64,000 bases of DNA from Streptomyces sp. HNM0574 (GTDB lineage: Bacteria; Actinomycetota; Actinomycetes; Streptomycetales; Streptomycetaceae): positions 124,001 through 188,000 of the forward strand of contig NZ_JAASAH010000005.1 of assembly GCF_012726235.1 (NCBI RefSeq), written 5' to 3'. Positions 24,770 to 35,087 of the stretch are shown piece by piece. The notes under the pieces were generated by a model. It did no database searches. It saw nothing but the letters and a program-made list of their open reading frames with translations, and was not told where the DNA came from. A program made the translations under genes and the position numbers. The number at the start of each line of letters is the position of its first letter. Within the stretch, counting starts at the first letter, position 1.

Positions 24770-26506
24770 GTGGTCGGGGAGCCTGAACGCAACAGCCGGT
24801 CGACCGGCTCGGGCAAGGGCGAGGGCGAGGAGCCCGAGGACGCCAAGCCCGTGTCCGACGAGGCCCACAGCGCGTTCACGCCACCGCTCGGGGTGCCGAT
24901 GCCGCCGACACCGGAGGAGGAGCACCCGACCTCCGAATTCTCCGTCCCCGAAGGGCTCCTGACGTCCCCTCCGGACGAGCCCGAGGACCACATCACCTCC
25001 GAGTTCACCCTCCCCGAGGGCCTGACGACGAAGGCCGCGCAGGAGTACGCCAGCGCCTTCACCCCGCCCGAGGGCATCCCGCGGATCTCCCTGGTCAAGC
25101 CGGGTTCGCCGTGGCAGGACCGGATGCGCACGATGATCCGGATGCCGCTCGCCGAGCGCCCGGCCCCGGAACGCGTCGCCAAGGGCGAGGACGCCGAGAG
25201 CGGCCCGCCCGTGCCCCGCGTCCTCGACCTGACGCTCCGCATCGGCGAACTGCTGCTCGCGGGCGGGGAGGGTGCCGAGGACGTCGAGGCCGCGATGTTC
25301 GGCGTCGCGCACGCCTACGGCCTCGACCGCTGCGAGCCGACCGTCACCTTCACCCTGCTGTCCATCACCCACCAGCCCTCGCTGGTCGACGACCCGGTCA
25401 CGCTCGGCCGGACGGTACGCCGCCGCGGCACCGACTACACGCGGCTGGCCGCCGTCTTCCGGCTCGTCGACGACATCACCAAGGGCGACGTCTCGCTGGA
25501 GGAGGCGTACCGCCGCCTCGCCGCCATACGGCGGAACCGGCACCCGTACCCGAAGGGCGCCCTGACGATCGCCAGCGGCGCGCTCTCCGGCGCGGCCTCG
25601 CTGCTCGTCGGCGGCGACGCGCTCGTCTTCGTCCTCGCCGCGCTCGGTGCGATGCTCGGCGACCGGCTCGCCTGGCTGTCGGCCGGGCGCGGACTGCCGG
25701 AGTTCTACCAGTTCGTGGCCGCCGCGATGCCGCCGGCCGCGATAGGGGTCACCGTCGCGCTGACCTACCCGGGAGGCTCCTCGCAGCTGAAGGCGGCGGC
25801 CGTCATCACCGGTGGCCTCTTCGCGCTGATCCCCGGACGGGCCCTGGTCGCGGCGGTCCACGACGGCCTGACGGGCTTCTACATCACCGCGGCCGCACGG
25901 CTGCTGGAGGTCGTCTACCTGATCGTCGGCATCGTCTGCGGCGTGCTGATGGTGCTGTACGTCGGCTCCGAGATCGGCGCCGAGCTGATCCCCGACCGGG
26001 TGGACCGGGTGGACCGCCCCGAGACCCAGATCCTCGCCGCGATGCTGCTGGCCCTGGCCTTCTGCGTGATGCTCCAGCAGGAACGTCACACGGTGCTGCT
26101 GGCGACCCTCAACGGCGGTGTCGCCTGGGTCGTCTTCGGGGTGCTGACGATGAAGGACGTCGAGATCGACCCCGTCGCCGCGACGGTCTGCGCCGCCGGA
26201 CTCGTGGGCCTGTTCGGGCAATTGTTCTCGCGCTACCAGTTCCAGTCGTCACTGCCGTACATCACGGCGGCCATCGGCCCGCTGCTGCCCGGTAGCGCGA
26301 CGTACTTCGGGCTGCTGAACATCGCGCAGGGCCACGTCGACAAGGGCATGGGCTTCCTCTCCCAGGCCGTCGCGCTCGCGCTGGCCATCGCCATCGGCGT
26401 CAACCTCGGCGGCGAGCTGGCCCGGCTGTTCATCAAGTCGCCCAGCGAGGAACTCCCGCTGCCGCTCCCCGGCCGCCGCGCCGCCAAGCGCACCCGCGGC
26501 TTCTGA
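24770..26506 (+). CDS. thrE: Threonine/serine exporter family protein (ThrE-like)
   Basis: A 578-residue membrane protein. A ~125-residue hydrophilic N-terminus is followed by the ThrE N-domain (GELLLAGGEGAEDVEAAMFGVAHAYG; five helices) and the ThrE C-domain (from about residue 430, five helices, SSLPYITAAIGPLLPGSATYFG). ThrE exports threonine and serine in Corynebacterium by proton antiport (family knowledge). The hydrophilic N-terminus carries four repeats of a [ST]xxF-x2-P[EL]G motif at residues 33-42, 54-63, 76-85 and 94-103. I prefer GTG 24770 with AGGAGA upstream; GTG 24725 is possible. A CACGTG pair at 24712-24727 lies in the leader. Confidence 0.85.
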   Translation: MVGEPERNSRSTGSGKGEGEEPEDAKPVSDEAHSAFTPPLGVPMPPTPEEEHPTSEFSVPEGLLTSPPDEPEDHITSEFTLPEGLTTKAAQEYASAFTPPEGIPRISLVKPGSPWQDRMRTMIRMPLAERPAPERVAKGEDAESGPPVPRVLDLTLRIGELLLAGGEGAEDVEAAMFGVAHAYGLDRCEPTVTFTLLSITHQPSLVDDPVTLGRTVRRRGTDYTRLAAVFRLVDDITKGDVSLEEAYRRLAAIRRNRHPYPKGALTIASGALSGAASLLVGGDALVFVLAALGAMLGDRLAWLSAGRGLPEFYQFVAAAMPPAAIGVTVALTYPGGSSQLKAAAVITGGLFALIPGRALVAAVHDGLTGFYITAAARLLEVVYLIVGIVCGVLMVLYVGSEIGAELIPDRVDRVDRPETQILAAMLLALAFCVMLQQERHTVLLATLNGGVAWVVFGVLTMKDVEIDPVAATVCAAGLVGLFGQLFSRYQFQSSLPYITAAIGPLLPGSATYFGLLNIAQGHVDKGMGFLSQAVALALAIAIGVNLGGELARLFIKSPSEELPLPLPGRRAAKRTRGF

Positions 26507-26524
26507 GCGCACCCGCCGCACGTA

Positions 26525-26564
26525 CGAGAGGGCGCGTCCCGGAAAACCGGGACGCGCCCTCTCG
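26525..26564. terminator. Strong bidirectional terminator between thrE and ppa
   Basis: An 18-bp perfect stem closed by an AAAA tetraloop: 26525-26542 pairs with 26547-26564. It sits between the convergent thrE and ppa genes and can serve both. Confidence 0.88.
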
Positions 26565-26581
26565 CGTGCGCTCGCGGGGTC

Positions 26582-27076
26582 TCAGTGACCGCCGCCGCTG
26601 GCCTCCAGGCGCTTCACGGACGCCTCGACCTCGGCCTCGGCGTCGGCACGGCCGACCCAGTCGGCGCCCTCGACGGACTTGCCGGGCTCCAGGTCCTTGT
26701 ACACCTCGAAGAAGTGCTGGATCTCCAGCCGGTCGAACTCGCTGACGTGGTGGATGTCCCGCATGTGCTCCATGCGCGGGTCGGAGGAGGGGACGCAGAG
26801 CAGCTTGTCGTCGCCGCCGGCCTCGTCCGTCATCCGGAACATGCCGATCGCGCGGCACTTGATGATGCAACCGGGGAACGTCGGCTCCTCCAGCAGGACC
26901 AGCGCGTCGAGCGGGTCGCCGTCCTCTCCGAGAGTGTTGTCGACGAAGCCGTAGTCAGCCGGGTACACGGTCGACGTGAAGAGGTGACGGTCGAGCCGGA
27001 TCCGGCCGGTCTCGTGATCCACCTCGTACTTGTTCCGCGAACCCTTCGGGATCTCGATAACGACGTCGAACTCCAA
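26582..27076 (-). CDS. ppa: Inorganic pyrophosphatase
   Basis: A 164-residue family I soluble pyrophosphatase that hydrolyses PPi to two phosphates, driving biosynthesis forward. Active-site residues lie in [16 protein letters not shown] and the signature [11 protein letters not shown]. The start is a TTG at 27076; AAGGAG at 27088-27083 with a 6-nt spacer decides this. A Gly/Glu-rich C-terminal tail (EASGGGH) follows the catalytic fold. Divergent from dacB with an 86-bp shared promoter region. Confidence 0.95.
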   Translation of the reverse strand: MEFDVVIEIPKGSRNKYEVDHETGRIRLDRHLFTSTVYPADYGFVDNTLGEDGDPLDALVLLEEPTFPGCIIKCRAIGMFRMTDEAGGDDKLLCVPSSDPRMEHMRDIHHVSEFDRLEIQHFFEVYKDLEPGKSVEGADWVGRADAEAEVEASVKRLEASGGGH

Positions 27077-27162
27077 GGGAGGCTCCTTAAGTGATCAGCC
27101 CATGTATCTGGTGATTAAGTGTCCCCCACGTACGTACACGCTCGCGAAAGGGGCTGCTCGAG

Positions 27163-28761
27163 GTGCGTGACATCGCAGCACAGGTGCGTGACACCGCGGC
27201 CCGGGCGCAGCGCGCGTGCCGGGCTGTCGCCCGGAAGTCCGCGGAACCGGCCCGGCAGCGCTGGCGGACCGCTACGCCGCACGAGCGGCAGACCGTGAGG
27301 CTGTCGGCGGGTTCCGCAGCCCTGGGCCTCGTGGTCGCGGTCTCGGCGGTTGCCGCGAGCGGACCGTGGGACTCGGGCCAGCGTACGGCCGAGCGCGCGC
27401 GGGCGGTCGCCCAGGAGCACGGGAGTGGCCAGAAGCACACCGGCGACGACAGCCCCGAGCACGCCCCGCGCGTCCTGGCGGCCCTCGGGCAGGGCAAGGG
27501 TGACGGAGCGGACGGAGCGGACGGTTCCGGCAGTGCGGACGGCGGGCGGGGCTCCGGCTCGGCCGGGGCCGTGCCGCCGCCCACCGCCTCGGCGCTCGCC
27601 GACGTCATGGAGCCGCTGCTGGACGACAAGGGCCTGGGCAAGGTCCGCACGGCCTCGGTCGTGGACGTGGCGGCGGGCAAGGAGATCTACCGCGCCGACC
27701 CCGGCAAGGCCGTCACCCCCGCCTCGACCATCAAGATCGCGACGGCCGTCGCCGCGCTCTCCGCACGCGGCGAGGACCACCGCCTCAGCACCCGCGTCCT
27801 GCGCGAGGGCGACCGCGTCGTCCTCGTCGGCGGCGGCGACCCCACGCTGGACGACGAGGACCTCGGCAAGCTCGCCGAGCGCACCGCGGACGCCCTGCGC
27901 GGGAGCGGCACGAAGAAGGTCTCGCTCGGCTACGACACCTCGCTGTTCACCGGCCCCGAACGCCACCCCATCGGCCCGAACGACAACCTCGCCCCCGTCA
28001 CCGCGCTGATGTCCGGCCAGGGCCGCCAGGGCGACGGCGAGGGGCACGCCCCCTCGCCCCGCGTCGACGACCCGGCCGCCGACGCGGCGAAGACCTTCGG
28101 CGACCGGCTGGAGGACCAGGGCCTCGACGTCGACGGCGACCCGGAGAAGGCCGACGGCAAGAAGGGCGGGAAGGGCGAGGAGCTGGCCGTGCACCGCTCG
28201 GAGCCGCTGTCCCGCCTGGTCGAGGAGATGCTGACGCACAGCGACAACGACATCGCCGAGGCCCTCGCCCGCCAAGCCGCGCTCGGCAGCGGCGAACCCG
28301 CCAGCTTCAAGGGCGCCGCCACCGCGATCGAGCGTCAGCTCGGCAAACTCCAACTCCCCCTCAAGGGTGCCGAGTTCCACGACGGCAGCGGACTCAGCCG
28401 GGACGACAGGGTCACCGCCTCGCTGCTCACCCGCCTGCTCACCACCGCCGCCGACCCGGACCGCCCCGGACTCCGCAGCGTCCTCACCGGCCTGCCCGTC
28501 GCCCGCTTCACCGGCACCCTCGACAAGCGGTACGAGGACGAGCGCGACCGCGCCGGCGCCGGCCTCGTCCGCGCCAAGACCGGCACCCTGACCGGTGTGA
28601 ACTCGCTGGCCGGAACGGTCGTGGACGCCGACGGCCGGCTGCTCGTCTTCGCCTTCGCCACCAGCGGCACCACCGACCGCGACGGCGCCCAGGACGCCCT
28701 GGACCGGATGGCCTCCGCGCTCGCCAACTGCGGCTGCCGCGAGTCGCCCGCGCACGGCTGA
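27163..28761 (+). CDS. dacB: D-alanyl-D-alanine carboxypeptidase/endopeptidase (PBP4 class)
   Basis: A 532-residue peptidase-S13 protein that trims D-Ala from, or cleaves cross-links in, peptidoglycan outside the membrane. A basic cytoplasmic N-terminus is followed by one transmembrane segment (about residues 46-66) and a Gly/Ser/Asp-rich linker. The penicillin-binding domain has S188-TIK191 (SxxK), HSDNDIAE (SxN) and AKTGTLTG (KTG). The long linker is typical of streptomycete forms. Start is the GTG at 27163. It heads the row dacB - DUF2342 protease - tilS - hpt - ftsH, a conserved actinobacterial order. Confidence 0.93.
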   Translation: MRDIAAQVRDTAARAQRACRAVARKSAEPARQRWRTATPHERQTVRLSAGSAALGLVVAVSAVAASGPWDSGQRTAERARAVAQEHGSGQKHTGDDSPEHAPRVLAALGQGKGDGADGADGSGSADGGRGSGSAGAVPPPTASALADVMEPLLDDKGLGKVRTASVVDVAAGKEIYRADPGKAVTPASTIKIATAVAALSARGEDHRLSTRVLREGDRVVLVGGGDPTLDDEDLGKLAERTADALRGSGTKKVSLGYDTSLFTGPERHPIGPNDNLAPVTALMSGQGRQGDGEGHAPSPRVDDPAADAAKTFGDRLEDQGLDVDGDPEKADGKKGGKGEELAVHRSEPLSRLVEEMLTHSDNDIAEALARQAALGSGEPASFKGAATAIERQLGKLQLPLKGAEFHDGSGLSRDDRVTASLLTRLLTTAADPDRPGLRSVLTGLPVARFTGTLDKRYEDERDRAGAGLVRAKTGTLTGVNSLAGTVVDADGRLLVFAFATSGTTDRDGAQDALDRMASALANCGCRESPAHG

Positions 28762-28841
28762 CGCCCGACGGGGCCTCCTCCTGGCGTGCCTCGTGCGGCC
28801 GTCTCCTCCCGTACGGCCCGGTCGGCACGTACCGTGAACTC

Positions 28842-29969
28842 ATGACGAGCCTCGGTGGTGTGGACATGGTCGACTGGAATCTCGCGGTCGCGACCGCGAC
28901 CCGGCTCGTGCGCCCGGGCCCGGAGGTGAGCCGCGACGAGGCGCGCGCGATCGTCGGCGAACTGCGGCGGCACGCGGTGGTGTCCGAGGAGCACGTACGC
29001 GGCTTCACCCGCCTCGCCCCCGAGCGCCCGGAGACGGGCGACACCCCCGTCCTCGTCGTCGACCGCCCCGGCTGGATCCGCGCGAACGTCGCGGGCTTCC
29101 GCGAACTGCTCAGCCCGCTGCTGGAGAAGATGGGCGAGCGCCGGACGAACCTGCCGGGCGGCTCCGTGCTCGGCGCGGTCGGCGGCAAGGTCACCGGCGT
29201 CGAGGTCGGCATGCTGCTGTCCTTCCTCGCCTCCCGCGTCCTCGGCCAGTACGAGACCTTCGCGCCCGCGACGCGTGAACTGCCCGGCGCCCCCGACGGC
29301 GGCGGCCGGCTGCTGCTCGTCGCGCCGAACATCGTGCACGTCGAGCGGGAACTGGACGTCGACCCGCACGACTTCCGGCTGTGGGTCTGCCTGCACGAGG
29401 AGACGCACCGCACCCAGTTCACCGCCGTCCCCTGGCTGCGCGACCACCTGGAAGGCGAGATCCAGACCTTCCTCTCCGAGACCGAGGTCGACCCGGGGAC
29501 GCTGCTGGAGCGGCTCCGCGAGGCCGCCCAGTCCCTCGCCGGCGGCGGCGAGGCGGGCGAGGAGCGGGAGGAGCGCGGCAGCTTCGTCGAACTCGTCCAG
29601 ACCCCGGCCCAGCGCGAGATCCTCGGCCGCCTCACCGCCGTGATGTCCCTGCTGGAGGGTCACGCGGACTACGTGATGGACGGCGTCGGCCCGTCCGTCG
29701 TCCCCTCCGTCACCGAGATCCGGGAGAAGTTCAGCAAGCGCCGGGCCTCCGGCGCCGGGCGGCTCGACCAGGCGCTGCGCAAGCTCCTCGGCCTCGACGC
29801 GAAGCTGCGCCAGTACCGCGACGGCGAGCGCTTCGTCCGGGCGGTGGTGGACCAGGTCGGCATGGACGGCTTCAACCGGGTGTGGACCTCGCCCAACACC
29901 CTGCCGACGAAGGCGGAGATCGCGAAGCCCGCCGACTGGATCGCGAGGGTGCACAGCAAACCCGAGTGA
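28842..29969 (+). CDS. Zinc-dependent metalloprotease, DUF2342 family
   Basis: A 375-residue protein of the family sometimes called 'coenzyme F420 biosynthesis-associated'. H185-EETH-189 in VCLHEETHRTQF is a zincin HExxH motif. The sequence is otherwise helical with conserved WEGH-like LEGHADYVMDGVG further on. Its role is unproven; the F420 label comes from gene-context studies, not biochemistry. It lies between dacB and tilS in the conserved order and is followed by a 283-bp gap in which I see no gene. ATG 28842 is used; ATG 28866 is an alternative. Confidence 0.88.
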   Translation: MTSLGGVDMVDWNLAVATATRLVRPGPEVSRDEARAIVGELRRHAVVSEEHVRGFTRLAPERPETGDTPVLVVDRPGWIRANVAGFRELLSPLLEKMGERRTNLPGGSVLGAVGGKVTGVEVGMLLSFLASRVLGQYETFAPATRELPGAPDGGGRLLLVAPNIVHVERELDVDPHDFRLWVCLHEETHRTQFTAVPWLRDHLEGEIQTFLSETEVDPGTLLERLREAAQSLAGGGEAGEEREERGSFVELVQTPAQREILGRLTAVMSLLEGHADYVMDGVGPSVVPSVTEIREKFSKRRASGAGRLDQALRKLLGLDAKLRQYRDGERFVRAVVDQVGMDGFNRVWTSPNTLPTKAEIAKPADWIARVHSKPE

Positions 29970-30252
29970 GCACCCGGGCCGTACGGGCACACGGCCCAGC
30001 GGAACCCGCCCCCGTACCGCGTCCCTGAGTGCCCCGGAGCCGGGTCGTGGAGGCCGTGGGGCGGGTGTGGCGGGAGGCGATGCGGGAGGATGCACAGCAG
30101 GACGTGCGCTGACCACTGATGGCGGCCCCAATCACCCGTCCGAGGGACCGAGATCGCCGGGTACGCGTGCGATGCTCGGGGAACGCCGTCCATCTCTGTC
30201 ACCATCGACGCACTCAGCGTGACAAGACTCCCTTCGAGGAAGTGAATCGGAC

Positions 30253-31332
30253 ATGGGTCCCCATCCCGCGGTCGCCGCGATACGCCTGGCGGTCCGCCGC
30301 GTTCTCCACGACGTGCTCAGCGAGCACGCCGGCACCGGCAGCACCCCGCTGGTGCTCGTCGCCTGCTCCGGCGGCGCCGACTCCATGGCGCTCGCCTCCG
30401 CTCTCGCCTTCGAGGCCCCCCGGCTCGGCGTCCGCGCCGGAGGCGTCACCGTCGATCACGGCCTCCAGGCCGGTTCCGACGTCCGTGCCCGCGAGGTCGC
30501 CGCCCGGATGACCGCCCTCCGCCTCGACCCCGTCGAAGCCGTGAGCGTCACCGTCGGCCGGACGAACACCGGGCCCGAGGCAGCGGCCCGCGACGCGCGG
30601 TACGCCGCACTCGACGAAACCGCCAAGCGGCACGGCGCAGCCGTCGTCCTGCTCGGCCACACCCGCGACGACCAGGCCGAAACGGTGCTGCTCGGGCTCG
30701 CCCGCGGCTCCGGCACCCGCTCGCTCTCCGGCATGGCCGCCGTCTCCGGGCCGCAGGGGCGCTACCGCCGCCCGTTCCTCGGCGTGGAGCGGCAGACCAC
30801 CCGCAAGGCGTGCATGGTCCAGTCGCTGCCCGTCTGGGACGACCCGCACAACGCCGACCCCGTCTTCACCCGCTCCCGCGTCCGCCACGAGGCCCTGCCC
30901 ACCCTGGAGAAAGCTCTCGGCAAGGGCGTCGTCGAGGCGCTGGCCCGCACCGCGAGTCTCTCCCGCGACGACGCGGACGCCCTCGACGCCTGGGCCGTCG
31001 AGGCCGAACGGACCGTCCGCACCGACGAACCCGGCCTCCGCGGCGGGCCCGAGGACCTGCAGACCTGCGAGCTCGACGCCGTCCGGCTGTACGCGCTGCC
31101 GCCCGCGGTGCGCCGTCGCGTGCTGCGCCGCGCGGCCATCGCCGCCGGGGCGCCGGCCGGTTCGCTCTTCGCGCGGCACATCGAGGAAGTGGACCGGCTG
31201 GTGACCGCCTGGCGCGGCCAGCGGGCCATCAACCTGCCCGGGATGGTGGAGGCCAGAAGGCAGGGTGGCAAACTGGTCATCCGGCATGGCTCACCGACGG
31301 CCTCCCCGGCAGCCCCGCCCGCCCGACGCTGA
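30253..31332 (+). CDS. tilS: tRNA(Ile) lysidine synthetase TilS
   Basis: A 359-residue ATP-pyrophosphatase that attaches lysine to C34 of tRNA-Ile(CAU), changing its codon and amino-acid identity. The PP-loop [13 protein letters not shown] is at about residues 39-51, with [13 protein letters not shown] and [16 protein letters not shown] as further conserved segments; the C-terminal part is the short TilS substrate-binding domain. Start ATG 30253 has GAGGAAG upstream. It is followed by hpt after 58 bp, the usual tilS-hpt pair. Confidence 0.95.
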   Translation: MGPHPAVAAIRLAVRRVLHDVLSEHAGTGSTPLVLVACSGGADSMALASALAFEAPRLGVRAGGVTVDHGLQAGSDVRAREVAARMTALRLDPVEAVSVTVGRTNTGPEAAARDARYAALDETAKRHGAAVVLLGHTRDDQAETVLLGLARGSGTRSLSGMAAVSGPQGRYRRPFLGVERQTTRKACMVQSLPVWDDPHNADPVFTRSRVRHEALPTLEKALGKGVVEALARTASLSRDDADALDAWAVEAERTVRTDEPGLRGGPEDLQTCELDAVRLYALPPAVRRRVLRRAAIAAGAPAGSLFARHIEEVDRLVTAWRGQRAINLPGMVEARRQGGKLVIRHGSPTASPAAPPARR

Positions 31333-31390
31333 CGGCGCGGCGCCGCCCCGGCCCCGGTGGCTTCACGAACCTCGAGCGAGAGCGGCGCGG

Positions 31391-31945
31391 GTGGACGAGA
31401 AAGACATGGGCACCGACCTCAAGTCGGTGCTCATCACCAAGGAAGAGATCGACGCGAAGCTGGCCGAGCTGGCCGCCAAGATCGACGAGGAGTACGCGGG
31501 CCAGGAGATCCTGCTCGTCGGAGTCCTCAAGGGCGCGGTCATGGTGATGGCCGACCTGGCGCGCGCGGTGTCCACCCCGGCCACCATGGACTGGATGGCG
31601 GTGTCCTCCTACGGCGCCGGAACCCAGTCGTCCGGGGTGGTGCGCATCCTCAAGGACCTGGACACCGACATCAAGGGCAAGCACGTCCTGATCGTCGAGG
31701 ACATCATCGACTCCGGTCTGACGCTGTCCTGGCTGCTGTCCAACCTCGGCTCCCGCGAGCCCGCCTCGCTCAACGTCTGCACCCTGCTGCGCAAGCCGGA
31801 GGCGGCGAAGGTCGAACTCGACGTGAAGTGGGTCGGTTTCGACATCCCGAACGAGTTCGTCGTCGGCTACGGCCTCGACTACGCGGAGAAGTACCGGAAT
31901 CTCCCGTTCGTCGGCACTCTCGCCCCCCACGTGTACGGCGGCTGA
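31391..31945 (+). CDS. hpt: Hypoxanthine phosphoribosyltransferase
   Basis: A 184-residue purine-salvage enzyme converting hypoxanthine/guanine plus PRPP to IMP/GMP. The PRPP-binding motif is [34 protein letters not shown] is the pyrophosphate loop; [17 protein letters not shown] is the base-binding end. GTG 31391 gives nearly the full family length; ATG 31406 (MGTDLKS) is an alternative start. Located between tilS and ftsH as in most actinobacteria. Confidence 0.95.
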   Translation: MDEKDMGTDLKSVLITKEEIDAKLAELAAKIDEEYAGQEILLVGVLKGAVMVMADLARAVSTPATMDWMAVSSYGAGTQSSGVVRILKDLDTDIKGKHVLIVEDIIDSGLTLSWLLSNLGSREPASLNVCTLLRKPEAAKVELDVKWVGFDIPNEFVVGYGLDYAEKYRNLPFVGTLAPHVYGG

Positions 31946-32194
31946 CCGCCGCGCGGCTGACGCACCCTTAGCGGGCGTGGGAGCCTAGGGGGGATGCGGT
32001 GATCACCGGGGTGCCGAGGCGCCGGATGGTGGGTGCCGCGTCGGGAACACAGCCTCCGCGCGCTCCGTTGGGCAGGCGAGGGGGTTTACTGTCCGTCCCC
32101 GGCGGCCCGATGGGCCCATGCTGGGGTACGGTCCGAAGGTCAGGCTTTTCAACTCACTGTGGCAGGAGGGACGGGGCGCACGCGCTCCGTATGG

Positions 32195-34228
32195 ATGGAC
32201 GTGAAGCGATACTTCCGCGGGCCGGTCATGTGGATCGTGCTGGCCGTCCTTGCCGTGGTCGTGTTGATGCAGGTCGTCGGCTCGTCCGGCGGCTACAAGA
32301 CGGTGGACACCGGTCAGGTCGTCAAGGCGATCGACGAGAACAAGGTGGACTCCGCCGAGCTGACGACCGGCGATGAGCAGACGATCAAGATCAAGCTCAA
32401 GAACGGTGCCAAGGTCGCCGAGGCCGACAAGGTCAAGGCGAGCTACATCGACGACCAGGGCTTCGAGCTCGCCAAGAAGCTCCAGAGCAAGTACGAGAGT
32501 GGCGACGACACTCTCAAGGGCGGTTACACGGTCGCGCCGCAGTCGCAGAACCCGTTCGTCGGGATGCTGCTCTCGCTGCTGCCGTTCGTGCTGATCATCG
32601 TCGTGTTCCTGTTCCTGATGAATCAGATGCAGGGCGGCGGCTCCCGGGTCATGCAGTTCGGGAAGTCCAAGGCCAAGCTGATCACCAAGGACACGCCGAA
32701 GACGACCTTCAGCGACGTCGCCGGGTCCGACGAGGCCTGCGAAGAGCTGGTGGAGATCAAGGAGTTCCTCCAGGAGCCCGCCAAGTTCCAGGCCGTCGGC
32801 GCCAAGATCCCCAAGGGTGTGCTGCTGTACGGCCCGCCCGGTACGGGCAAGACGCTGCTGGCGCGTGCCGTCGCCGGTGAGGCCGGGGTGCCGTTCTACT
32901 CGATCTCCGGCTCCGACTTCGTCGAGATGTTCGTGGGTGTCGGCGCCTCCCGCGTCCGTGACCTCTTCGAGCAGGCCAAGGCGAACGCCCCGGCGATCGT
33001 CTTCGTCGACGAGATCGACGCCGTCGGCCGCCACCGCGGCGCCGGCATGGGCGGCGGTCACGACGAGCGCGAGCAGACGCTCAACCAGCTGCTCGTCGAG
33101 ATGGACGGCTTCGACGTGAAGGGCGGCGTCATCCTGATCGCCGCCACGAACCGCCCGGACATCCTCGACCCGGCGCTGCTGCGCCCCGGCCGTTTCGACC
33201 GGCAGATTGCCGTCGACCGTCCGGACATGCAGGGCCGGCAGGAGATCCTCCAGGTGCACCAGAAGGGCAAGCCGATGGCGCCCGACGTGGACCTGGGCGC
33301 GGTCGCCCGCCGTACGCCCGGCTTCACCGGTGCCGACCTGAGCAACGTGCTCAACGAGGCGGCGCTGCTGACCGCGCGCGGGGACCAGAAGCTGATCGAC
33401 AACAAGTCGCTGGACGAGGCGATCGACCGCGTCGTGGCCGGACCGCAGAAGCGGACCCGGATCATGAGCGACAAGGAGAAGAAGATCACCGCGTACCACG
33501 AGGGCGGACACGCCCTGGTCGCGGCGGCTTCGCCGAACTCCGACCCGGTCCACAAGATCACGATCCTGTCCCGGGGCCGTGCGCTCGGCTACACGATGGT
33601 GCTGCCGGACGAGGACAAGTACTCGACCACACGCAACGAGATGCTCGACCAGCTCGCGTACATGCTGGGCGGGCGCGCGGCCGAGGAGCTCGTCTTCCAC
33701 GACCCGACGACGGGCGCGGCCAACGACATCGAGAAGGCGACCGCGACGGCGCGCGCGATGGTCACGCAGTACGGCATGACCGAGCGGCTCGGGGCGATCA
33801 AGTTCGGCTCCGACCAGTCCGAGCCCTTCCTGGGCAAGGAGATGGCCCACCAGCGCGACTACTCCGAGGAGGTCGCCGGGCTGGTGGACGAGGAGGTCAA
33901 GAAGCTGATCGAGACGGCGCACAACGAAGCCTGGGAAATCCTGGTGGAGAACCGCGACGTCCTCGACAACCTCGTCCTCGCGCTGCTGGAGAAGGAGACG
34001 CTGGGCAAGGAGGAGATCGCCGAGATCTTCGCCCCCGTCGTCAAGCGTCCGGCCCGCCCGGCCTGGACGGGCTCCGCGCGGCGCACGCCGTCGACCCGTC
34101 CTCCGGTCTCGGCGCCGGTGCTCGCCAACGGCAACGGCTCCACCCCGTCGCTGGAGAAGGGCGGCAAGGAGATCGGGCCGCGGGACTCGGACGCCATCGT
34201 CGAGCCCGCCGATCCGACGGAGAGCTGA
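32195..34228 (+). CDS. ftsH: ATP-dependent zinc metalloprotease FtsH
   Basis: A 677-residue membrane-bound AAA+ protease that degrades misfolded or regulatory membrane and cytosolic proteins. It has two transmembrane helices (residues ~10-28 and ~120-142) with the extracytoplasmic domain between. The AAA module has Walker A GPPGTGKT (213-220), Walker B FVDEID and the arginine finger region RPGRFDR. The zinc site is H435-EGGH-439. The Pro/Ser-rich tail of ~60 residues is typical of streptomycetes. The in-frame ATG 32195 is chosen because no other in-frame start lies nearer the distant AGGAGGG at 32164. Confidence 0.95.
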   Translation: MDVKRYFRGPVMWIVLAVLAVVVLMQVVGSSGGYKTVDTGQVVKAIDENKVDSAELTTGDEQTIKIKLKNGAKVAEADKVKASYIDDQGFELAKKLQSKYESGDDTLKGGYTVAPQSQNPFVGMLLSLLPFVLIIVVFLFLMNQMQGGGSRVMQFGKSKAKLITKDTPKTTFSDVAGSDEACEELVEIKEFLQEPAKFQAVGAKIPKGVLLYGPPGTGKTLLARAVAGEAGVPFYSISGSDFVEMFVGVGASRVRDLFEQAKANAPAIVFVDEIDAVGRHRGAGMGGGHDEREQTLNQLLVEMDGFDVKGGVILIAATNRPDILDPALLRPGRFDRQIAVDRPDMQGRQEILQVHQKGKPMAPDVDLGAVARRTPGFTGADLSNVLNEAALLTARGDQKLIDNKSLDEAIDRVVAGPQKRTRIMSDKEKKITAYHEGGHALVAAASPNSDPVHKITILSRGRALGYTMVLPDEDKYSTTRNEMLDQLAYMLGGRAAEELVFHDPTTGAANDIEKATATARAMVTQYGMTERLGAIKFGSDQSEPFLGKEMAHQRDYSEEVAGLVDEEVKKLIETAHNEAWEILVENRDVLDNLVLALLEKETLGKEEIAEIFAPVVKRPARPAWTGSARRTPSTRPPVSAPVLANGNGSTPSLEKGGKEIGPRDSDAIVEPADPTES

Positions 34229-34294
34229 GCACGCGGTGGCGGGGCCGGTGAGTCCCGCCGCAGCGTGACCGGCGTCACCGGCCACGGAATGTTC

Positions 34295-34336
34295 GCCGCG
34301 CCCCTCGGGTTCTACCCTGAGGGGCGCGGCATTTTT
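34295..34336 (+). terminator. Rho-independent terminator or attenuator between ftsH and folE
   Basis: GCCGCGCCCCTCGGG (34295-34309) pairs with CCC-T-GAGGGGCGCGGC (34315-34330, one bulged base) and is followed by ATTTTT. It is the only hairpin in this window with a real U-tract. It ends just 31 bp before the folE ATG, leaving no space for a complete promoter after it, so folE mRNA must read through it. Confidence 0.85.
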
Positions 34337-34366
34337 GCTGCACATGTTCGAGGAGCGAGGCAGAAG

Positions 34367-34969
34367 ATGACCGACCCGGTGACGCTGGACGGCCAGGGCG
34401 CGATAGGCGAGTTCGACGAGAAGCGCGCCGAGAACGCGGTCCGCGAACTCCTCTACGCGGTCGGCGAGGACCCCGACCGTGAGGGGCTGCTGGAGACGCC
34501 GGCCCGGGTGGCCCGCGCGTACAAGGAGATCTTCGGCGGCCTGCAGCAGCAGCCGGAGGACGTGCTCACCACCACGTTCGACCTCGGGCACGACGAGATG
34601 GTGCTGGTCAAGGACATCGAGGTGTACTCCACCTGCGAGCACCACCTCGTGCCGTTCCACGGTGTGGCGCACGTCGGGTACATCCCGTCCGCCTCCGGGA
34701 AGATCACCGGACTGTCCAAGCTGGCCCGGCTCGTGGACGTCTACGCCCGGCGCCCGCAGGTGCAGGAGCGGCTGACGACGCAGGTCGCGGACTCGCTGAT
34801 GCGGATTCTGGAGCCGCGCGGGGTGATCGTCGTCGTCGAGTGCGAGCACATGTGCATGTCGATGCGGGGGATTCGGAAGCCGGGGGCGAAGACGCTCACG
34901 TCCGCGGTGCGCGGTCAGCTGCGGGACGCGGCCACCCGGTCCGAGGCGATGAGTCTGATTCTGCGCTGA
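34367..34969 (+). CDS. folE: GTP cyclohydrolase I
   Basis: A 200-residue enzyme making 7,8-dihydroneopterin triphosphate from GTP, the first step of folate synthesis. The zinc ligands are in [13 protein letters not shown] and [33 protein letters not shown] is the conserved GTP-binding region. ATG 34367 is preceded by a GAGG. It belongs with folP, folB and folK on the opposite strand, whose operon converges on it. Transcription must pass the hairpin at 34295-34336. Confidence 0.95.
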   Translation: MTDPVTLDGQGAIGEFDEKRAENAVRELLYAVGEDPDREGLLETPARVARAYKEIFGGLQQQPEDVLTTTFDLGHDEMVLVKDIEVYSTCEHHLVPFHGVAHVGYIPSASGKITGLSKLARLVDVYARRPQVQERLTTQVADSLMRILEPRGVIVVVECEHMCMSMRGIRKPGAKTLTSAVRGQLRDAATRSEAMSLILR

Positions 34970-35087
34970 GGGGTTCCCGCCACTTCCGTGCGTCGCCGGG
35001 TGCGGGTGCGTCGTGGCGGGTTGCGCAGTTCCCCGCGCCCCTTTTTCGCGCAGTTCCCCGCGCCCCTTGTCGGGGCGCGGGGTTTGT
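34970..35087. repeat. Repeat locus c: duplicated module and terminator between folE and DUF3180 gene
   Basis: Two tandem copies of the GCGCAGTTCCCCGCGCCCC module lie at about 35025-35043 and 35048-35066. The second forms an 11-bp stem CCCCGCGCCCC (35056-35066) / GGGGCGCGGGG (35072-35082) followed by TTTGTTT. This serves as terminator between convergent genes. Confidence 0.8.

Noticed and set aside
24699..24962. 87-codon ORF overlapping the thrE start
   Set aside because: Its 3' half is the Arg-rich shadow of thrE. Only its first ~20 residues look protein-like and nothing supports it.
29970..30252. Possible gene or structured RNA between the DUF2342 protease gene and tilS
   Set aside because: No frame with streptomycete codon bias and no stable symmetrical fold was seen; treated as promoter region.
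32003..34849. A 948-codon minus-strand frame opposite ftsH and folE
   Set aside because: Its composition mirrors the reverse complement of the strongly conserved ftsH and folE genes; no family features.
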